From contig NZ_SORE01000005.1 in assembly GCF_004366595.1 (NCBI RefSeq), forward strand, positions 301,368 through 365,367: a DNA stretch of 64,000 bases. Direction: 5' to 3'. Positions 43,695-51,875 of the stretch are shown here, piece by piece. This DNA comes from Paraburkholderia rhizosphaerae (GTDB lineage Bacteria > Pseudomonadota > Gammaproteobacteria > Burkholderiales > Burkholderiaceae). Within the stretch, counting starts at the first letter, position 1. The number at the start of each line of letters is the position of its first letter. The translations under genes and the position numbers were made by a program. The notes beneath the pieces are model-generated. The model was not told where the DNA came from. It made no database searches and saw only the letters and a program-made list of their open reading frames with translations.

Positions 43695-43965
43695 GGGTTG
43701 TGACCCGTTGACGGGTGTCCGCAAGAAAATGCCGAACGCCCGTCATCATGCGATATCTATCGTTAGCAGGATTCCGAAAGGAGTGCCCCAGACCGCATCG
43801 TTTAAAAATTTGAAAGGGTGATATAGAGTCGCCCTGCGACGCATTCAATACCGAACGTGCAGTCGCTTCTGCTTCACCAGGCGTATATAATTCCGACGTC
43901 GCACCCGACTACGCTGCGGCTTCCGCTGTCTGAACGGACTGGGGCCGCAAACTGGAGGCGCTATA

Positions 43966-44535
43966 GTGAAAAGCTCAGCAGCACGCTACGGCTCGATCGC
44001 GCAATTTCTCCACTGGGCCACAGCAATCGTTGTGCTCGTTGCATTTATTTATGGGCCTGGCGGATCTGAACAGCGCGTCTACTCTTCGATGCACGAGTTC
44101 GACCGGCGGCTCCACGAGACGTTGGGCTTGTGCGTGTTCGCGCTCACCCTTATCCGCCTGCTGTGGCGGCTATTAGATACGCGTCCCGAGAAACCTCAGA
44201 TTCCCCGCTGGATGGCTGGTATGGCGACTTCCATACAATGGACGCTCTACCTGCTTCTCCTCGCTCTTCCGCTGACCGCGGTCACTGGCGCATGGCTCGA
44301 AGGGCATCCGCTGACGCTCATCTCCGGTCACGAAATTGCGCCATTGCTGGGCACTTCACATCAAGCTGGCGCAGCACTCGCATCAGTTCACAAATGGCTC
44401 GGCGATGCGATTATGTGGGTCGCGGGGATTCACGCGTTTGCAGCTCTTTTTCATCATCTCTTCCTTAAGGATGACGTCCTGATCTCCATGCTTCCATGCT
44501 GGTTTCCCTCGGGACGAGCACGTACCAGCCGATAA
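43966..44535 (+). CDS. Cytochrome b561-family membrane protein
   Basis: The protein has 189 residues from GTG 43966, after GGAGG. Four membrane helices are visible. Haem-ligand histidines fit the first helix (F-L-H-W-A-T-A), the E-T-L-G-L helix start, and V-H-K-W-L-G-D and I-H-A-F-A-A-L-F-H-H near the end. It should be a di-haem quinol-linked electron carrier in the inner membrane, as for YodB/YceJ. The start is close to an AT-poor gap without other features. A second b561 gene is at 62602. Confidence 0.83.
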   Translation: MKSSAARYGSIAQFLHWATAIVVLVAFIYGPGGSEQRVYSSMHEFDRRLHETLGLCVFALTLIRLLWRLLDTRPEKPQIPRWMAGMATSIQWTLYLLLLALPLTAVTGAWLEGHPLTLISGHEIAPLLGTSHQAGAALASVHKWLGDAIMWVAGIHAFAALFHHLFLKDDVLISMLPCWFPSGRARTSR

Positions 44536-44654
44536 CGCGCGAATGGTTCTCGGAAGTGCTTCGAGATATCGACGGTCAGACGTCCAGTGGATCGTGACTT
44601 GTCCGCTTGCTCGCCCTATCGGAAGAGGAAAACCAGTGGCGTGGGGACCATGCG

Positions 44655-44927
44655 TCATGGCTGAACGGTATGCCACACCTGGTTCAGCCCGTCGCCATGT
44701 CGGTCTCCTGGCTTTTTGTCCATCAAGCCGTGGTATAGCAGTTCGCCCTTATAGGCCCACTGCGATGCACCGTTTGCTGTGCGCACCAGGCTGAGCTCGC
44801 CCGAGGGACGATCACCCTGTGCAGCAAGTGCGGGTGGGAAGTTTCTCGCGCAGTTGCCTTCACATGACTTTTGATCCGGCGGACCACTCCCGCCGAACGG
44901 GTAGAGCATTTGGGCCGAACCGACCAT
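44655..44927 (-). pseudogene. Fragment of a secreted-repeat lipoprotein (COG4315/lipoprotein_15 type)
   Basis: The 90-codon tail reads F-G-G-S-G-P-P-D-Q-K-S-C-E-G-N-C-A-R-N-F-P-P, then A-N-G-A-S-Q-W-A-Y-K-G-E-L-L-Y, then K-K-P-G-D-R-H-G-D-G-L-N-Q-V-W-H. That is a single complete repeat of the family, but there is no signal peptide or lipobox. Upstream of about 44927 the frame runs antisense or out of frame through a propeller remnant. The N-terminus is lost. Confidence 0.65.
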
Positions 44928-44929
44928 CG

Positions 44930-45180
44930 CCGACCTTCGGCTGCAACGCTGAAAATCGACACGACGCCTTTCTCGCCGGCTACATAAACCGTGCGGGTGC
45001 ACGAATCGAAAGCGAGCACGTGGATCGCCACCAACGTCAGACGACGCGCGGTCACTCTCCTCGTGCGCATATCGAGTGCCAGCAGCCGTTCGTTGTCTAC
45101 GCACGCAATTAACGCGAGGCGGTGCTCCGGAAGGATGAGCAAGCCGTGATTGCCTCGCGCTCCCGGCAGATCGATGCGGG
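44930..45180 (-). pseudogene. Frameshifted fragment of a YncE-like beta-propeller protein
   Basis: The minus strand reads R-I-D-L-P-G-A-R-G-N-H-G-L-L-I-L-P-E-H-R, then A-C-V-D-N-E-R-L-L-A-L-D-M-R-T. The next piece S-S-D-V-G-G-D-P is in another frame, and H-V-L-A-F-D-S, T-V-Y-V-A-G-E-K-G-V-V-S-I-F-S-V returns to the first. This matches one to two blades of a propeller of the YncE/surface-antigen type. Two compensating indels and missing ends show decay. It abuts the lipoprotein_15 fragment. Confidence 0.65.
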
Positions 45181-45320
45181 CATCCTGTCGGCGCTACCAG
45201 AAAGCAGCGTGCGCATAAACGGTTGGGCGCGAGGTGGAGCGATCGATGCACCGGAAAACAGTTGTCGCATCGGGCATATGGTTTGCGTTCCCGAAAAAAT
45301 TCAGTCAGAGGTGCGATGCC

Positions 45321-45641
45321 ATGAACCCAACTTCCAACTGGCTTTTGAAAACGCTTGCGCGAGCAGTTTCCACGACGCTTTGCGCCGCACTTTCGACGGC
45401 GCCGCCCGCGCTTGCGCAGATTACCGCGCCCAACGGAGCGGCCCCTCAGGATAGCCGCGCTGCCCCAATGGGTTCGCGGCCGGCCACGCCGGCTTCTGGA
45501 ACGATTGAGTCGAACGCGCCGCAATCGTCGGAGGCGAAAAGCGGCGCGCGCGCGCCATCCGAGAAGTCAGGACATAAAACGGAAGGCGCGGGTGGCTTTG
45601 ATAATGGGTTATATGGCACTGGCGCAGGCAACAACAAATAG
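45321..45641 (+). CDS. Small secreted protein of unknown function
   Basis: The protein has 106 residues from ATG 45321, after AGAGG. A signal peptide is clear (W-L-L-K-T-L-A-R-A-V-S-T-T-L-C-A-A-L, cleavage near A-L-A-Q). The mature part is low-complexity and disordered, rich in Ala, Ser, Pro and Gly, ending F-D-N-G-L-Y-G-T-G-A-G-N-N-K. I recognise no family. Probably periplasmic. Confidence 0.6.
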   Translation: MNPTSNWLLKTLARAVSTTLCAALSTAPPALAQITAPNGAAPQDSRAAPMGSRPATPASGTIESNAPQSSEAKSGARAPSEKSGHKTEGAGGFDNGLYGTGAGNNK

Positions 45642-45851
45642 CGTCGCGTGGGGCTTTTTCGAGCAGTGCAGTGCGCAAGCCGCGCAGGACTAGAGACCTG
45701 CTTTCTGGCTTGTGCGGATCAGCGCGTAAAGACGCGACGACCGTTGTCGCTCCCGAACCGGGCTTTCGCGGCACGTATCGCGACTGTCTCTGTTGGGTCG
45801 AACAACCAGCGCTCGCACACACGCACACCGGATCTCCGTCCACGACTCGCG

Positions 45852-45975
45852 ATGCTCGACCTCGCGATCGACAGCATGCTTCGCGTGTGACCCTACGCGA
45901 TTGCGAGTGCAGGACGTCTGTGACGGAAGTCACGTCGCCAGGCAGTAAAGTCCCAACGCCACGTTGCGACGGGTA
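45852..45975 (+). pseudogene. Decayed fragment of a small tyrosine recombinase
   Basis: Three frames in turn give M-L-D-L-A-I-D-S-M-L-R (45852-45884), C-D-P-T-R-L-R-V-Q-D-V-C-D-G-S-H-V-A (from 45886), and V-K-S-Q-R-H-V (from 45945). They line up with N-L-A-I-D-S-K-L-R-A, C-D-L-T-R-L-R-V-Q-D-V-R-H-G-S-H-V-A of the integrase at 7326-7895, and with its missing K-T-x-R-P-V hairpin. Only the segment around the first catalytic Arg survives. The third frame match is the weakest. Confidence 0.65.
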
Positions 45976-46440
45976 ACCGACTGATGGCGTTTGCATGCGC
46001 GTTGGAGAAGCCGCGCATGCCGGCGGCCGATGTGCTTGATCTTTTCTAACCATTGCAAGGCCGGACACTGTCTGCCACAGCCGACTCGTCGGTCACCCGG
46101 GTCCTTCTTCATCTGGCGGCATAGGGTCGTGACGGTTAGCTTGCGGTGATGGCGGCGCTGTTGAGTTTGCCCATCTCGTCGTCCTCTCTTGCGATGGAAT
46201 CGCGCGGTCGTTGCTCCGTTCACGCCGCTGCGTGAATCCGTGCCGGATTCACCTGGTAGCAGTAACGAAACCGCAGCAACAGCGACATCGCAGCAACAGC
46301 CACACCGTCGCTTCGTCGTCGATATTTGCGCCCGCTTCCGACGCGTGAGGTCGGGCATTGCCGATGCTGTACTTCGTTGGCGTGCCATAGCGTCACGCGA
46401 GGCGACTCACTGTCATTCGACACATCGAAAGGAGCAGATC
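45976..46440. other. Stretch without a supported gene
   Basis: A frame of 152 codons on the minus strand is arginine- and cysteine-rich and lacks a ribosome site. Nothing else was recognised. Together with the integrase relic it looks like a decayed insertion region. Confidence 0.4.
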
Positions 46441-46659
46441 ATGGCGACGAAGGAACAAGCGTTGGGGACCACGCAACAGGACAATGCGGGCAAGGACGCC
46501 GGTGGCGGAGGCACGTTCGAAACCGATATTTCGGAAACCGGCGACGATGGCACCACGGTGCGCCAGGCCGAGGTCAGCGAACAGGAACTGCAGGAGGTCA
46601 AGCCGGCGTCCGAAGGAGGCGGACAGAAGGAATCAGGCAGTGGAAGGACGGGCGAGTAA
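46441..46659 (+). CDS. Small acidic, disordered protein
   Basis: The protein has 72 residues from ATG 46441, well placed after GAAAGGAGCAG. It is rich in Gly, Glu, Thr and Gln (D-A-G-G-G-G-T-F-E-T-D-I-S-E-T-G-D-D-G-T) and has no hydrophobic core. It starts the stress-type gene cluster that includes the Hsp20 pair. Function unknown. Confidence 0.6.
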   Translation: MATKEQALGTTQQDNAGKDAGGGGTFETDISETGDDGTTVRQAEVSEQELQEVKPASEGGGQKESGSGRTGE

Positions 46660-46740
46660 GCGCTCGGCCATGCACTAACACTGACGCGACGGCCGCCGCA
46701 GCATCGCCACCACAAACATTCCCGCGCCCATCGCGTCGGA

Positions 46741-47124
46741 CTACTGCAGCGGCGGAATGACGCCCGCTTTTTCCGCTAACGTGCGTTCGTAAACCCCGAA
46801 ATGCAGGTCCACTTCCTCCTGGGTGACAGCATGCACGAGGACGTTCACCTGCTGAGGCAGCAGTCCCATCACCGTCGAGATTGCGCTCTCCAGCTGGGGG
46901 GCGCAAAGCCTGTCTTCGGCCAATGTCGTTCCGATCGTGATGTCGTAGACCTTTTCCTGCCGGAAGACTATTTCGACGATGCGAGCCCGTGCGCTCATGT
47001 TGTTGTCGACTGCAAGGCGCGCCACTTCGGCCAGTTGCCGCAGTACTTCGGTCGGAAAGCCTTTCGTCGAACGCAATCTGATCCGGTGTTTGCCCAGCGT
47101 TTTCCAGTCGGTGTCGAATTCCAT
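46741..47124 (-). CDS. Hypothetical protein, 127 residues
   Basis: ATG 47124 follows CCAGGAGAG. The sequence is soluble and well mixed: H-R-I-R-L-R-S-T-K-G-F, V-L-R-Q-L-A-E-V-A-R-L, A-R-I-V-E-I-V-F-R-Q-E-K-V-Y-D and V-N-V-L-V-H-A-V-T-Q-E-E-V. An alpha/beta fold is likely. No family recognised. It diverges from the first Hsp20 gene across about 250 bases, so stress regulation is possible. Confidence 0.65.
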   Translation of the reverse strand: MEFDTDWKTLGKHRIRLRSTKGFPTEVLRQLAEVARLAVDNNMSARARIVEIVFRQEKVYDITIGTTLAEDRLCAPQLESAISTVMGLLPQQVNVLVHAVTQEEVDLHFGVYERTLAEKAGVIPPLQ

Positions 47125-47376
47125 GGCGTCTCTCCTGGAAGAATTTCTGCGCCGAGAGTATGGGCGGCGGTCGATTCTTCAAGAGCAAAAATGCGCGGCG
47201 CCACCTCTTGAAATTCTCACGCGCTCTCCTATTTTTGTTTTCGCTCAGGCAGCGGTTCGCGACGCGCGTTGTCCGCGGACGCTGTGTGTTTCAACCTTGA
47301 TTGTCCCGGCACGGGGGCAACCGGACTGAAGCGCGTACGCCGGTTCGTTTCCCTGCCTATACAGGAGCAAGCGACC

Positions 47377-47814
47377 ATGAGTGATCTTTACTTCGGGACC
47401 GACCTCTTTGGCGAATTGGACAGGCTGCAGCGGCAGATGTCGGGTCTGTTCGGCAGCTTCCCGTCCAGTCTTCGTTCAAGCCGGTTAGGCACCTTTCCTC
47501 AGATCAACATTGGCACGACCGACAGTGCAATCGAGATTGTCGCGTTTGCGCCGGGCATCGATCCGTCGAAGCTCGACGTGTCAATTGACAAGGGCCTGCT
47601 GTCGATCTCCGGCGAGCGGTCCGCGCAGCAGCCGTTGCCCGAAGGCGCGCGCCAGTATGCGCAGGAACGCTTTAGCGGCGCGTTCCGGCGGGTTATCGAG
47701 CTGCCGCAGCAGGCGGATCCCGACAACGTGCAGGCGCGCTATGTCGACGGATGCCTGCTGATTTCCGTGGGCAAACGCGAGGCGTCGAAACCTCGTGCCA
47801 TTACCGTTCAGTGA
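47377..47814 (+). CDS. Hsp20/alpha-crystallin small heat-shock protein
   Basis: The protein has 145 residues from ATG 47377, after CAGGAG. The alpha-crystallin domain covers about 40-140: V-A-F-A-P-G-I-D-P-S-K-L-D-V-S-I, L-L-S-I-S-G-E-R, F-S-G-A-F-R-R-V-I-E-L-P and the closing Y-V-D-G-C-L-L-I-S-V-G-K. It is a cytosolic ATP-independent holdase. The second Hsp20 gene starts nine bases after its stop. Confidence 0.93.
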   Translation: MSDLYFGTDLFGELDRLQRQMSGLFGSFPSSLRSSRLGTFPQINIGTTDSAIEIVAFAPGIDPSKLDVSIDKGLLSISGERSAQQPLPEGARQYAQERFSGAFRRVIELPQQADPDNVQARYVDGCLLISVGKREASKPRAITVQ

Positions 47815-47823
47815 AGAGGTGAC

Positions 47824-48234
47824 ATGATGAGCGACAACATGCAAATCGCCCAGCACGACCCGCACGCGATGACGCGTGCGGAGTCGGAGGAAGCGCGTCG
47901 GCGCATTACGCTGACGCCGGCAGTGGACATCGTCGAAGACGCGCATTCCGTTACGGTGTGGGCCGACCTGCCCGGCGTGCCGAAGGATAAGCTGGACATC
48001 CGGGTGCACGACGGCAGTTTGACTATCGATGCCGAATCGGTCGTTCCTGTGACGCACAACCTGCGGCTCTCGCATGCGGAAATACGGGCGCCCTATTTTT
48101 CGCGCCGGTTCACGGTCAGCGAAGACTTCGACACGTCCCGAATCGAAGCCGCATTGAAGGACGGTGTCCTGAAGTTGACCATTCCGCGCCGTGACGAGGC
48201 AAAGCCGCGGCGCATCGAGGTCAGTGTCGGCTGA
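47824..48234 (+). CDS. Hsp20/alpha-crystallin small heat-shock protein
   Basis: The protein has 136 residues. The alpha-crystallin domain begins L-T-P-A-V-D-I-V-E-D-A-H-S-V-T-V-W-A-D-L-P-G-V and includes F-S-R-R-F-T-V-S-E-D-F-D and L-K-D-G-V-L-K-L-T-I-P-R. Only 30-40% of positions look shared with the first Hsp20, so the two may form a mixed oligomer. An ATGATG start follows AGAGGTGAC. A hairpin terminator follows at 48252. Confidence 0.93.
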   Translation: MMSDNMQIAQHDPHAMTRAESEEARRRITLTPAVDIVEDAHSVTVWADLPGVPKDKLDIRVHDGSLTIDAESVVPVTHNLRLSHAEIRAPYFSRRFTVSEDFDTSRIEAALKDGVLKLTIPRRDEAKPRRIEVSVG

Positions 48235-48251
48235 AGTCCGATGCCTGGTAT

Positions 48252-48283
48252 TCCGGCTGTCGGCCCCGCATCCGACAGCCGGA
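48252..48283 (+). terminator. Hairpin terminator after the Hsp20 pair
   Basis: TCCGGCTGTCGG (48252-48263) and CCGACAGCCGGA (48272-48283) form a perfect 12-base stem with an eight-base loop, 17 bases after the stop. There is no strong T-run, but the stem is very stable. Confidence 0.65.
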
Positions 48284-48522
48284 GATCGGGCATCCTGGCG
48301 GATGGTGCGATCGGTCTGTTAGCCGGGACGCGCGTTGGCTTTCTCACGGTAACGGACATTAGCGTCGGGACCGCCTCTTCTTCGGCTTCGGTGGCGTGAG
48401 CGCGGCGGTCCAAAAGCGGCGGTTCCTCGTTTTGCCGCTGCCGACGCATGCGCTCTCGCTGAGCCTGCTGCCTTATTTGCAGCGCTCAACCACATGCTGA
48501 GGAAAGGATTCTTTTTGATCCC

Positions 48523-48720
48523 TCAGGCGGTCTTCCTGCGAGGACGCGGGCTGACCGTGCTCCGGGTCTTGTAAGTGACACCGTGTTGTTCGAGATACTC
48601 GCGGATCAGTTGGCGCACCACCTGGGAGGGTGTCAGATCCTGTGACGCGCACAGTTTTTCGAACGCCTCCTTCTTCACCGGATCGATTAGCACCGTCAGC
48701 CGGGCAGTTTTCGTTTCCAT
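48523..48720 (-). CDS. Small ribbon-helix-helix DNA-binding protein
   Basis: The protein has 65 residues from ATG 48720. T-A-R-L-T-V-L-I-D-P-V-K-K-E-A-F-E-K-L-C is a ribbon strand and first helix; L-T-P-S-Q-V-V-R-Q-L-I-R-E-Y-L-E is the second helix. A basic tail (R-P-R-R-K-T-A) follows. Such proteins are antitoxin-like or stand-alone repressors; no partner toxin frame is adjacent. Upstream in-frame sequence is not protein-like. Confidence 0.7.
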   Translation of the reverse strand: METKTARLTVLIDPVKKEAFEKLCASQDLTPSQVVRQLIREYLEQHGVTYKTRSTVSPRPRRKTA

Positions 48721-48896
48721 GTCAGCAGCAGATTCCGAGTATGTTAATCCAATTATAATACACCGTCTGAAAACCTCATGCCACGGCTGCCTGGATGTCG
48801 CGCGCCGGATCGCGAAAGGCTGGCGAGTGCGACATGCTCGCAACGAGCGGGTTTCACCAGAACCCGTTGATTCCATGAGGCAGCGTTCGGCACGGA

Positions 48897-49343
48897 TCAA
48901 TGCAGGCATCGTCCGATGATCTTCGCGAAGAATGCACGCAGGAGTTCGTCCCACGTCTCGTCGAGCAACGTCACGTCGGTCGTCGCATTCGGTTGCATGC
49001 CGTTGTCCAGGTATATCGCGCGCAGCGATTTTGTATGGATCGGCTTACGGAAGAACCGGCCACCTTCATCGAGGAACAGGCATTCTTTCTGGCGATATCG
49101 GGCCGCACGTATCGACGCGGCGTCGAAAACATGGCGTACCGATTCCTTCGGATAGACGAAGATGACATTGATGCCGCACGCCTCGAGACGGTCGCAGGCA
49201 TCGGCGAACCGGTACAGCATCTGAAAACCGCGTTCACCAGCCCTCCCGACACCGACCACAGCCAAACCGCGGACGCCCACCACATCGCGCACGTGGCGAT
49301 ATAGATGGTTGTGCGACATCAGGGGAGCGGAGACGTCAATCAT
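48897..49343 (-). CDS. Hypothetical protein, 148 residues, thioredoxin-like in outline
   Basis: The start at ATG 49343 is fixed by GCAAAGGAGGGCAAC. It begins M-I-D-V-S-A-P-L-M-S-H-N-H-L and continues with G-L-A-V-V-G-V-G-R-A-G-E-R-G-F, G-I-N-V-I-F-V-Y-P-K-E-S-V and E-C-L-F-L-D-E-G-G-R-F-F. The strand-helix order resembles a peroxiredoxin fold, but no Cys-x-x-Cys or T-x-x-C motif is present, so activity cannot be claimed. Its promoter region holds the first copy of a 19-base palindrome (49442). Confidence 0.65.
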   Translation of the reverse strand: MIDVSAPLMSHNHLYRHVRDVVGVRGLAVVGVGRAGERGFQMLYRFADACDRLEACGINVIFVYPKESVRHVFDAASIRAARYRQKECLFLDEGGRFFRKPIHTKSLRAIYLDNGMQPNATTDVTLLDETWDELLRAFFAKIIGRCLH

Positions 49344-49441
49344 GTTGCCCTCCTTTGCCAGGCATAGGCATGCCCGTTGTCGATGGTCGCAGATACCTTC
49401 ATTCGGATTCTCCCATCCGGTTACCATCGGAATATAAATAA

Positions 49442-49460
49442 ATGATAACGACATTATCAT
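49442..49460. promoter_or_regulatory. Palindrome ATGATAA-N5-TTATCAT (candidate operator, copy 1)
   Basis: ATGATAACGACATTATCAT is a perfect seven-base inverted repeat around a five-base centre. It lies 99 bases upstream of the divergent gene's start and about 400 before hyfB. A very similar 19-mer follows at 49601. The overall look recalls Fur-like or other metal/redox regulator sites, but no assignment is made. Confidence 0.5.
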
Positions 49461-49600
49461 AATATGTGTGTTGTGCATACCGGAAGAGAGGGAGCGGCGA
49501 TTGCGGCCATACGGTGCTTCGCGCTCGCGCTGACGGGGGCTTTCACCTCCACGGGATCAATATCATCCCTGTATGGATTGCCGTGAATAAAGCTGCTAGG

Positions 49601-49619
49601 ATGATAACGGCATTACCAT
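49601..49619. promoter_or_regulatory. Palindrome-like repeat (candidate operator, copy 2)
   Basis: ATGATAACGGCATTACCAT differs from the copy at 49442 at two positions (A to G in the centre, T to C in the right arm). The direct distance is 159 bases. It lies about 250 bases before hyfB, so the pair could loop or control both directions. Confidence 0.45.
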
Positions 49620-49865
49620 GTTCTGATAATTGCATGATCTTGCTGGTAGACCCTTATGATTCTGCGACCACGAGGCAAACGGAGGCTACGCTGGATGCTG
49701 CCTGCATCCAGGTGGGAAACTTATCGTCCCTGGGCTCGCCTGGCAGCGGAATGTAAAGCGGTAAGCGCTGTACCAGCTCAGTGGTGCATGAACCGCGTCT
49801 CCACCCGATTGGGCGCTGCGTCCTGCGCCGGCAACCGGTAGACGGCAGAAAGAGAACCGGACGCA

Positions 49866-51875
49866 ATGGGGCATCTATCCATACTCCAGGGGATCCTGCT
49901 CATCGTTGCGGGCTGGCTTGCGCTTGCTGTCCTCGGACTGGCGGGTTTGCGGCGGACCGGGTGTGTCGCCCGGGTCCTGTTTCCGGCTGGAGCAGTGTGT
50001 GGGCTGCTTCTTGGCGTACTCGGTGTGACGGGTGTCTTCCACGGTCCAGAGGAAGCTGTCGTGCCGCTCGGACTTCCTGGACTACCGTTTCACGTCAGGC
50101 TGGATGGGCTGTCTGCCTATTTTCTCGCGGTGCTGGGGATGGTCACCGCCGGTGTCAGCGCGTTTTCGGCGGGCTATTTTCGCAAGGGCGAGGGGACACC
50201 GCCGGGGCTGCTTTGCTTCGGATATCACTTATGCATCGCGAGCCTTGCAATCGTCCTGGTCGCTGACGATGCGTATCTGTTCATGGTTGCATGGGAAACG
50301 GTGTCGCTGACCGCTGCGTTTCTTGTGATGAGCAACCATCGCGTGCCTGAAACGCGGCATGCGGCCTATCTGTACCTCCTGATATCGCACGTCGGTGCGC
50401 TTGCGCTGCTGCTGTGTTTCGGCCTGTTGCAAGCGAAAAGCGGTGACTACACGTTTTCCGGTATGCGTGCGCAACATCTGGACGCGTTCTGGGCATCGTT
50501 CGCTTTTGTGCTGGCGCTGTTCGGCTTCGGCACAAAAGCGGGGATTTTCCCGTTGCACGTGTGGTTGCCCGAGGCGCATCCGGCAGCACCGTCGCCGGTG
50601 TCGGCGCTGATGAGCGGATTCGTGCTGAAGGCTGGACTCTACGGCGTGCTGCGCACCGTATTCGACCTGCTGCACCTGCAGATCGCATGGTGGGGGGTCG
50701 TGATGCTCATGCTCGGCCTCTTTACCGCACTGTCAGGCGTCGTATTCAGCGCTATCCAGACCGATATGAAACGGCTGCTCGCGTATTCATCCATCGACAA
50801 CATCGGCCTGATGTTCGTCAGCATGGGTCTCGCGATCCTGTTTCGCGCGTATGGTATGTCCGCGCTTGCGGCACTATCGCTCACCGCGCTGCTCTATCAG
50901 ATCGCGAGCCACGCTGCCTTCAAGAGCCTGCTATTCGTCGCGACCGGTTCCGTTTTGCACGCTACCGGCGAACGCAATCTCGGACGTTTGGGCGGCTTGA
51001 TGCGCTTTATGCCGTGGACTGCATGGGCAGCGTTGCTCGGCGCACTGTCGAGTGCAGGCCTGCCGCCACTGAGCGGCTTTGTGTCCGAATGGCTGTTGCT
51101 GCAAAGCTTCCTGTTCACACCGGGGCTGCCCAATTCTTTCCTGAACATGATCGTGCCGGTGGTTGCGGCGCTGATCGCGCTGGTTGCCGCTCTCGCCGGT
51201 TATACGATGGTGAAGTTCTTCGGCATAATTTTTCTCGGTCAGCCCCGCGAAGCGAAGCTTGCCGCCGCGCACGATGCGAGTCCGTGGGAGCGCACGGGCT
51301 TTGCGTGGCTCGCGGCGATGTGCGTGCTGCTCGGCTTATTGCCGGTGCAGTTCGCCGCAGTGCTTGATCGCGTGACTCAAGCACTTATCGGCGCAGGAAT
51401 CGGCCAGGCTGTCGCGCGCAATGGCTGGCTGCTGCTCGCGCCCGTCAACGTCGAGCGCGCGAGCTACATGCCGGTGGTGTTCCTGATGTTCTTCCTCGGT
51501 GGCTGCGCGCTTGCGTGGATACTGGTGCGGCGCTTCTATCATGGCCGGCTGCGCAAGGCAATTCCGTGGGCGTGCGGGCATCCCTTCGTCAACGCAAGGA
51601 TGCAGGATACGGCCGAGGGGTTCGGCCAGCCGATCCGCGAAATCTTCGCGCCGCTCTTCAGAATTGAACGGCAGTTGCCTTCTCCGTTCGACACGCAACC
51701 GGTCTATCGCGTCGTCGTAACCGACCGGACCTGGACACTGCTGTACGCATCGATCGAATGTGCGGTCCGGCGTGTCGGCACATGGGCCGGGCTGCTGCAG
51801 ACAGGACGCATCGCCATTTATCTGATGTACAGCTTTGTCGTGCTTATCGTCCTGCTGGTACTGGTAACAAGATGA
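49866..51875 (+). CDS. hyfB: Hydrogenase-4/complex-I-like proton-pump subunit HyfB
   Basis: The protein has 669 residues, with about 16 membrane helices. V-A-W-E-T-V-S-L-T-A carries the conserved helix-5 Glu. G-T-K-A-G-I-F-P-L-H-V-W-L-P-E-A-H and A-F-K-S-L-L-F carry the key Lys residues of the antiporter-type proton channel. The C-terminal part with W-A-C-G-H-P-F-V-N-A-R-M-Q-D-T-A is typical of HyfB rather than NuoL. The stop TGA overlaps the hyfC start (ATGATGA). It starts the six-gene operon. Confidence 0.92.
   Translation: MGHLSILQGILLIVAGWLALAVLGLAGLRRTGCVARVLFPAGAVCGLLLGVLGVTGVFHGPEEAVVPLGLPGLPFHVRLDGLSAYFLAVLGMVTAGVSAFSAGYFRKGEGTPPGLLCFGYHLCIASLAIVLVADDAYLFMVAWETVSLTAAFLVMSNHRVPETRHAAYLYLLISHVGALALLLCFGLLQAKSGDYTFSGMRAQHLDAFWASFAFVLALFGFGTKAGIFPLHVWLPEAHPAAPSPVSALMSGFVLKAGLYGVLRTVFDLLHLQIAWWGVVMLMLGLFTALSGVVFSAIQTDMKRLLAYSSIDNIGLMFVSMGLAILFRAYGMSALAALSLTALLYQIASHAAFKSLLFVATGSVLHATGERNLGRLGGLMRFMPWTAWAALLGALSSAGLPPLSGFVSEWLLLQSFLFTPGLPNSFLNMIVPVVAALIALVAALAGYTMVKFFGIIFLGQPREAKLAAAHDASPWERTGFAWLAAMCVLLGLLPVQFAAVLDRVTQALIGAGIGQAVARNGWLLLAPVNVERASYMPVVFLMFFLGGCALAWILVRRFYHGRLRKAIPWACGHPFVNARMQDTAEGFGQPIREIFAPLFRIERQLPSPFDTQPVYRVVVTDRTWTLLYASIECAVRRVGTWAGLLQTGRIAIYLMYSFVVLIVLLVLVTR

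Larger units (their letters stand above)
49344..49865. other. Long regulatory gap upstream of the hyf operon
   Basis: The gap between the divergent gene at 49343 and hyfB is 522 bases with no supported gene. It is AT-richer than its surroundings around 49430-49470 and 49580-49640, and holds the two palindrome copies listed separately. The last 100 bases before hyfB (49760-49860) show no clear dyad. Confidence 0.5.

Noticed and set aside
45930..46388. Minus-strand 152-codon frame
   Set aside because: It has Arg/Cys-rich shadow composition and no ribosome site.
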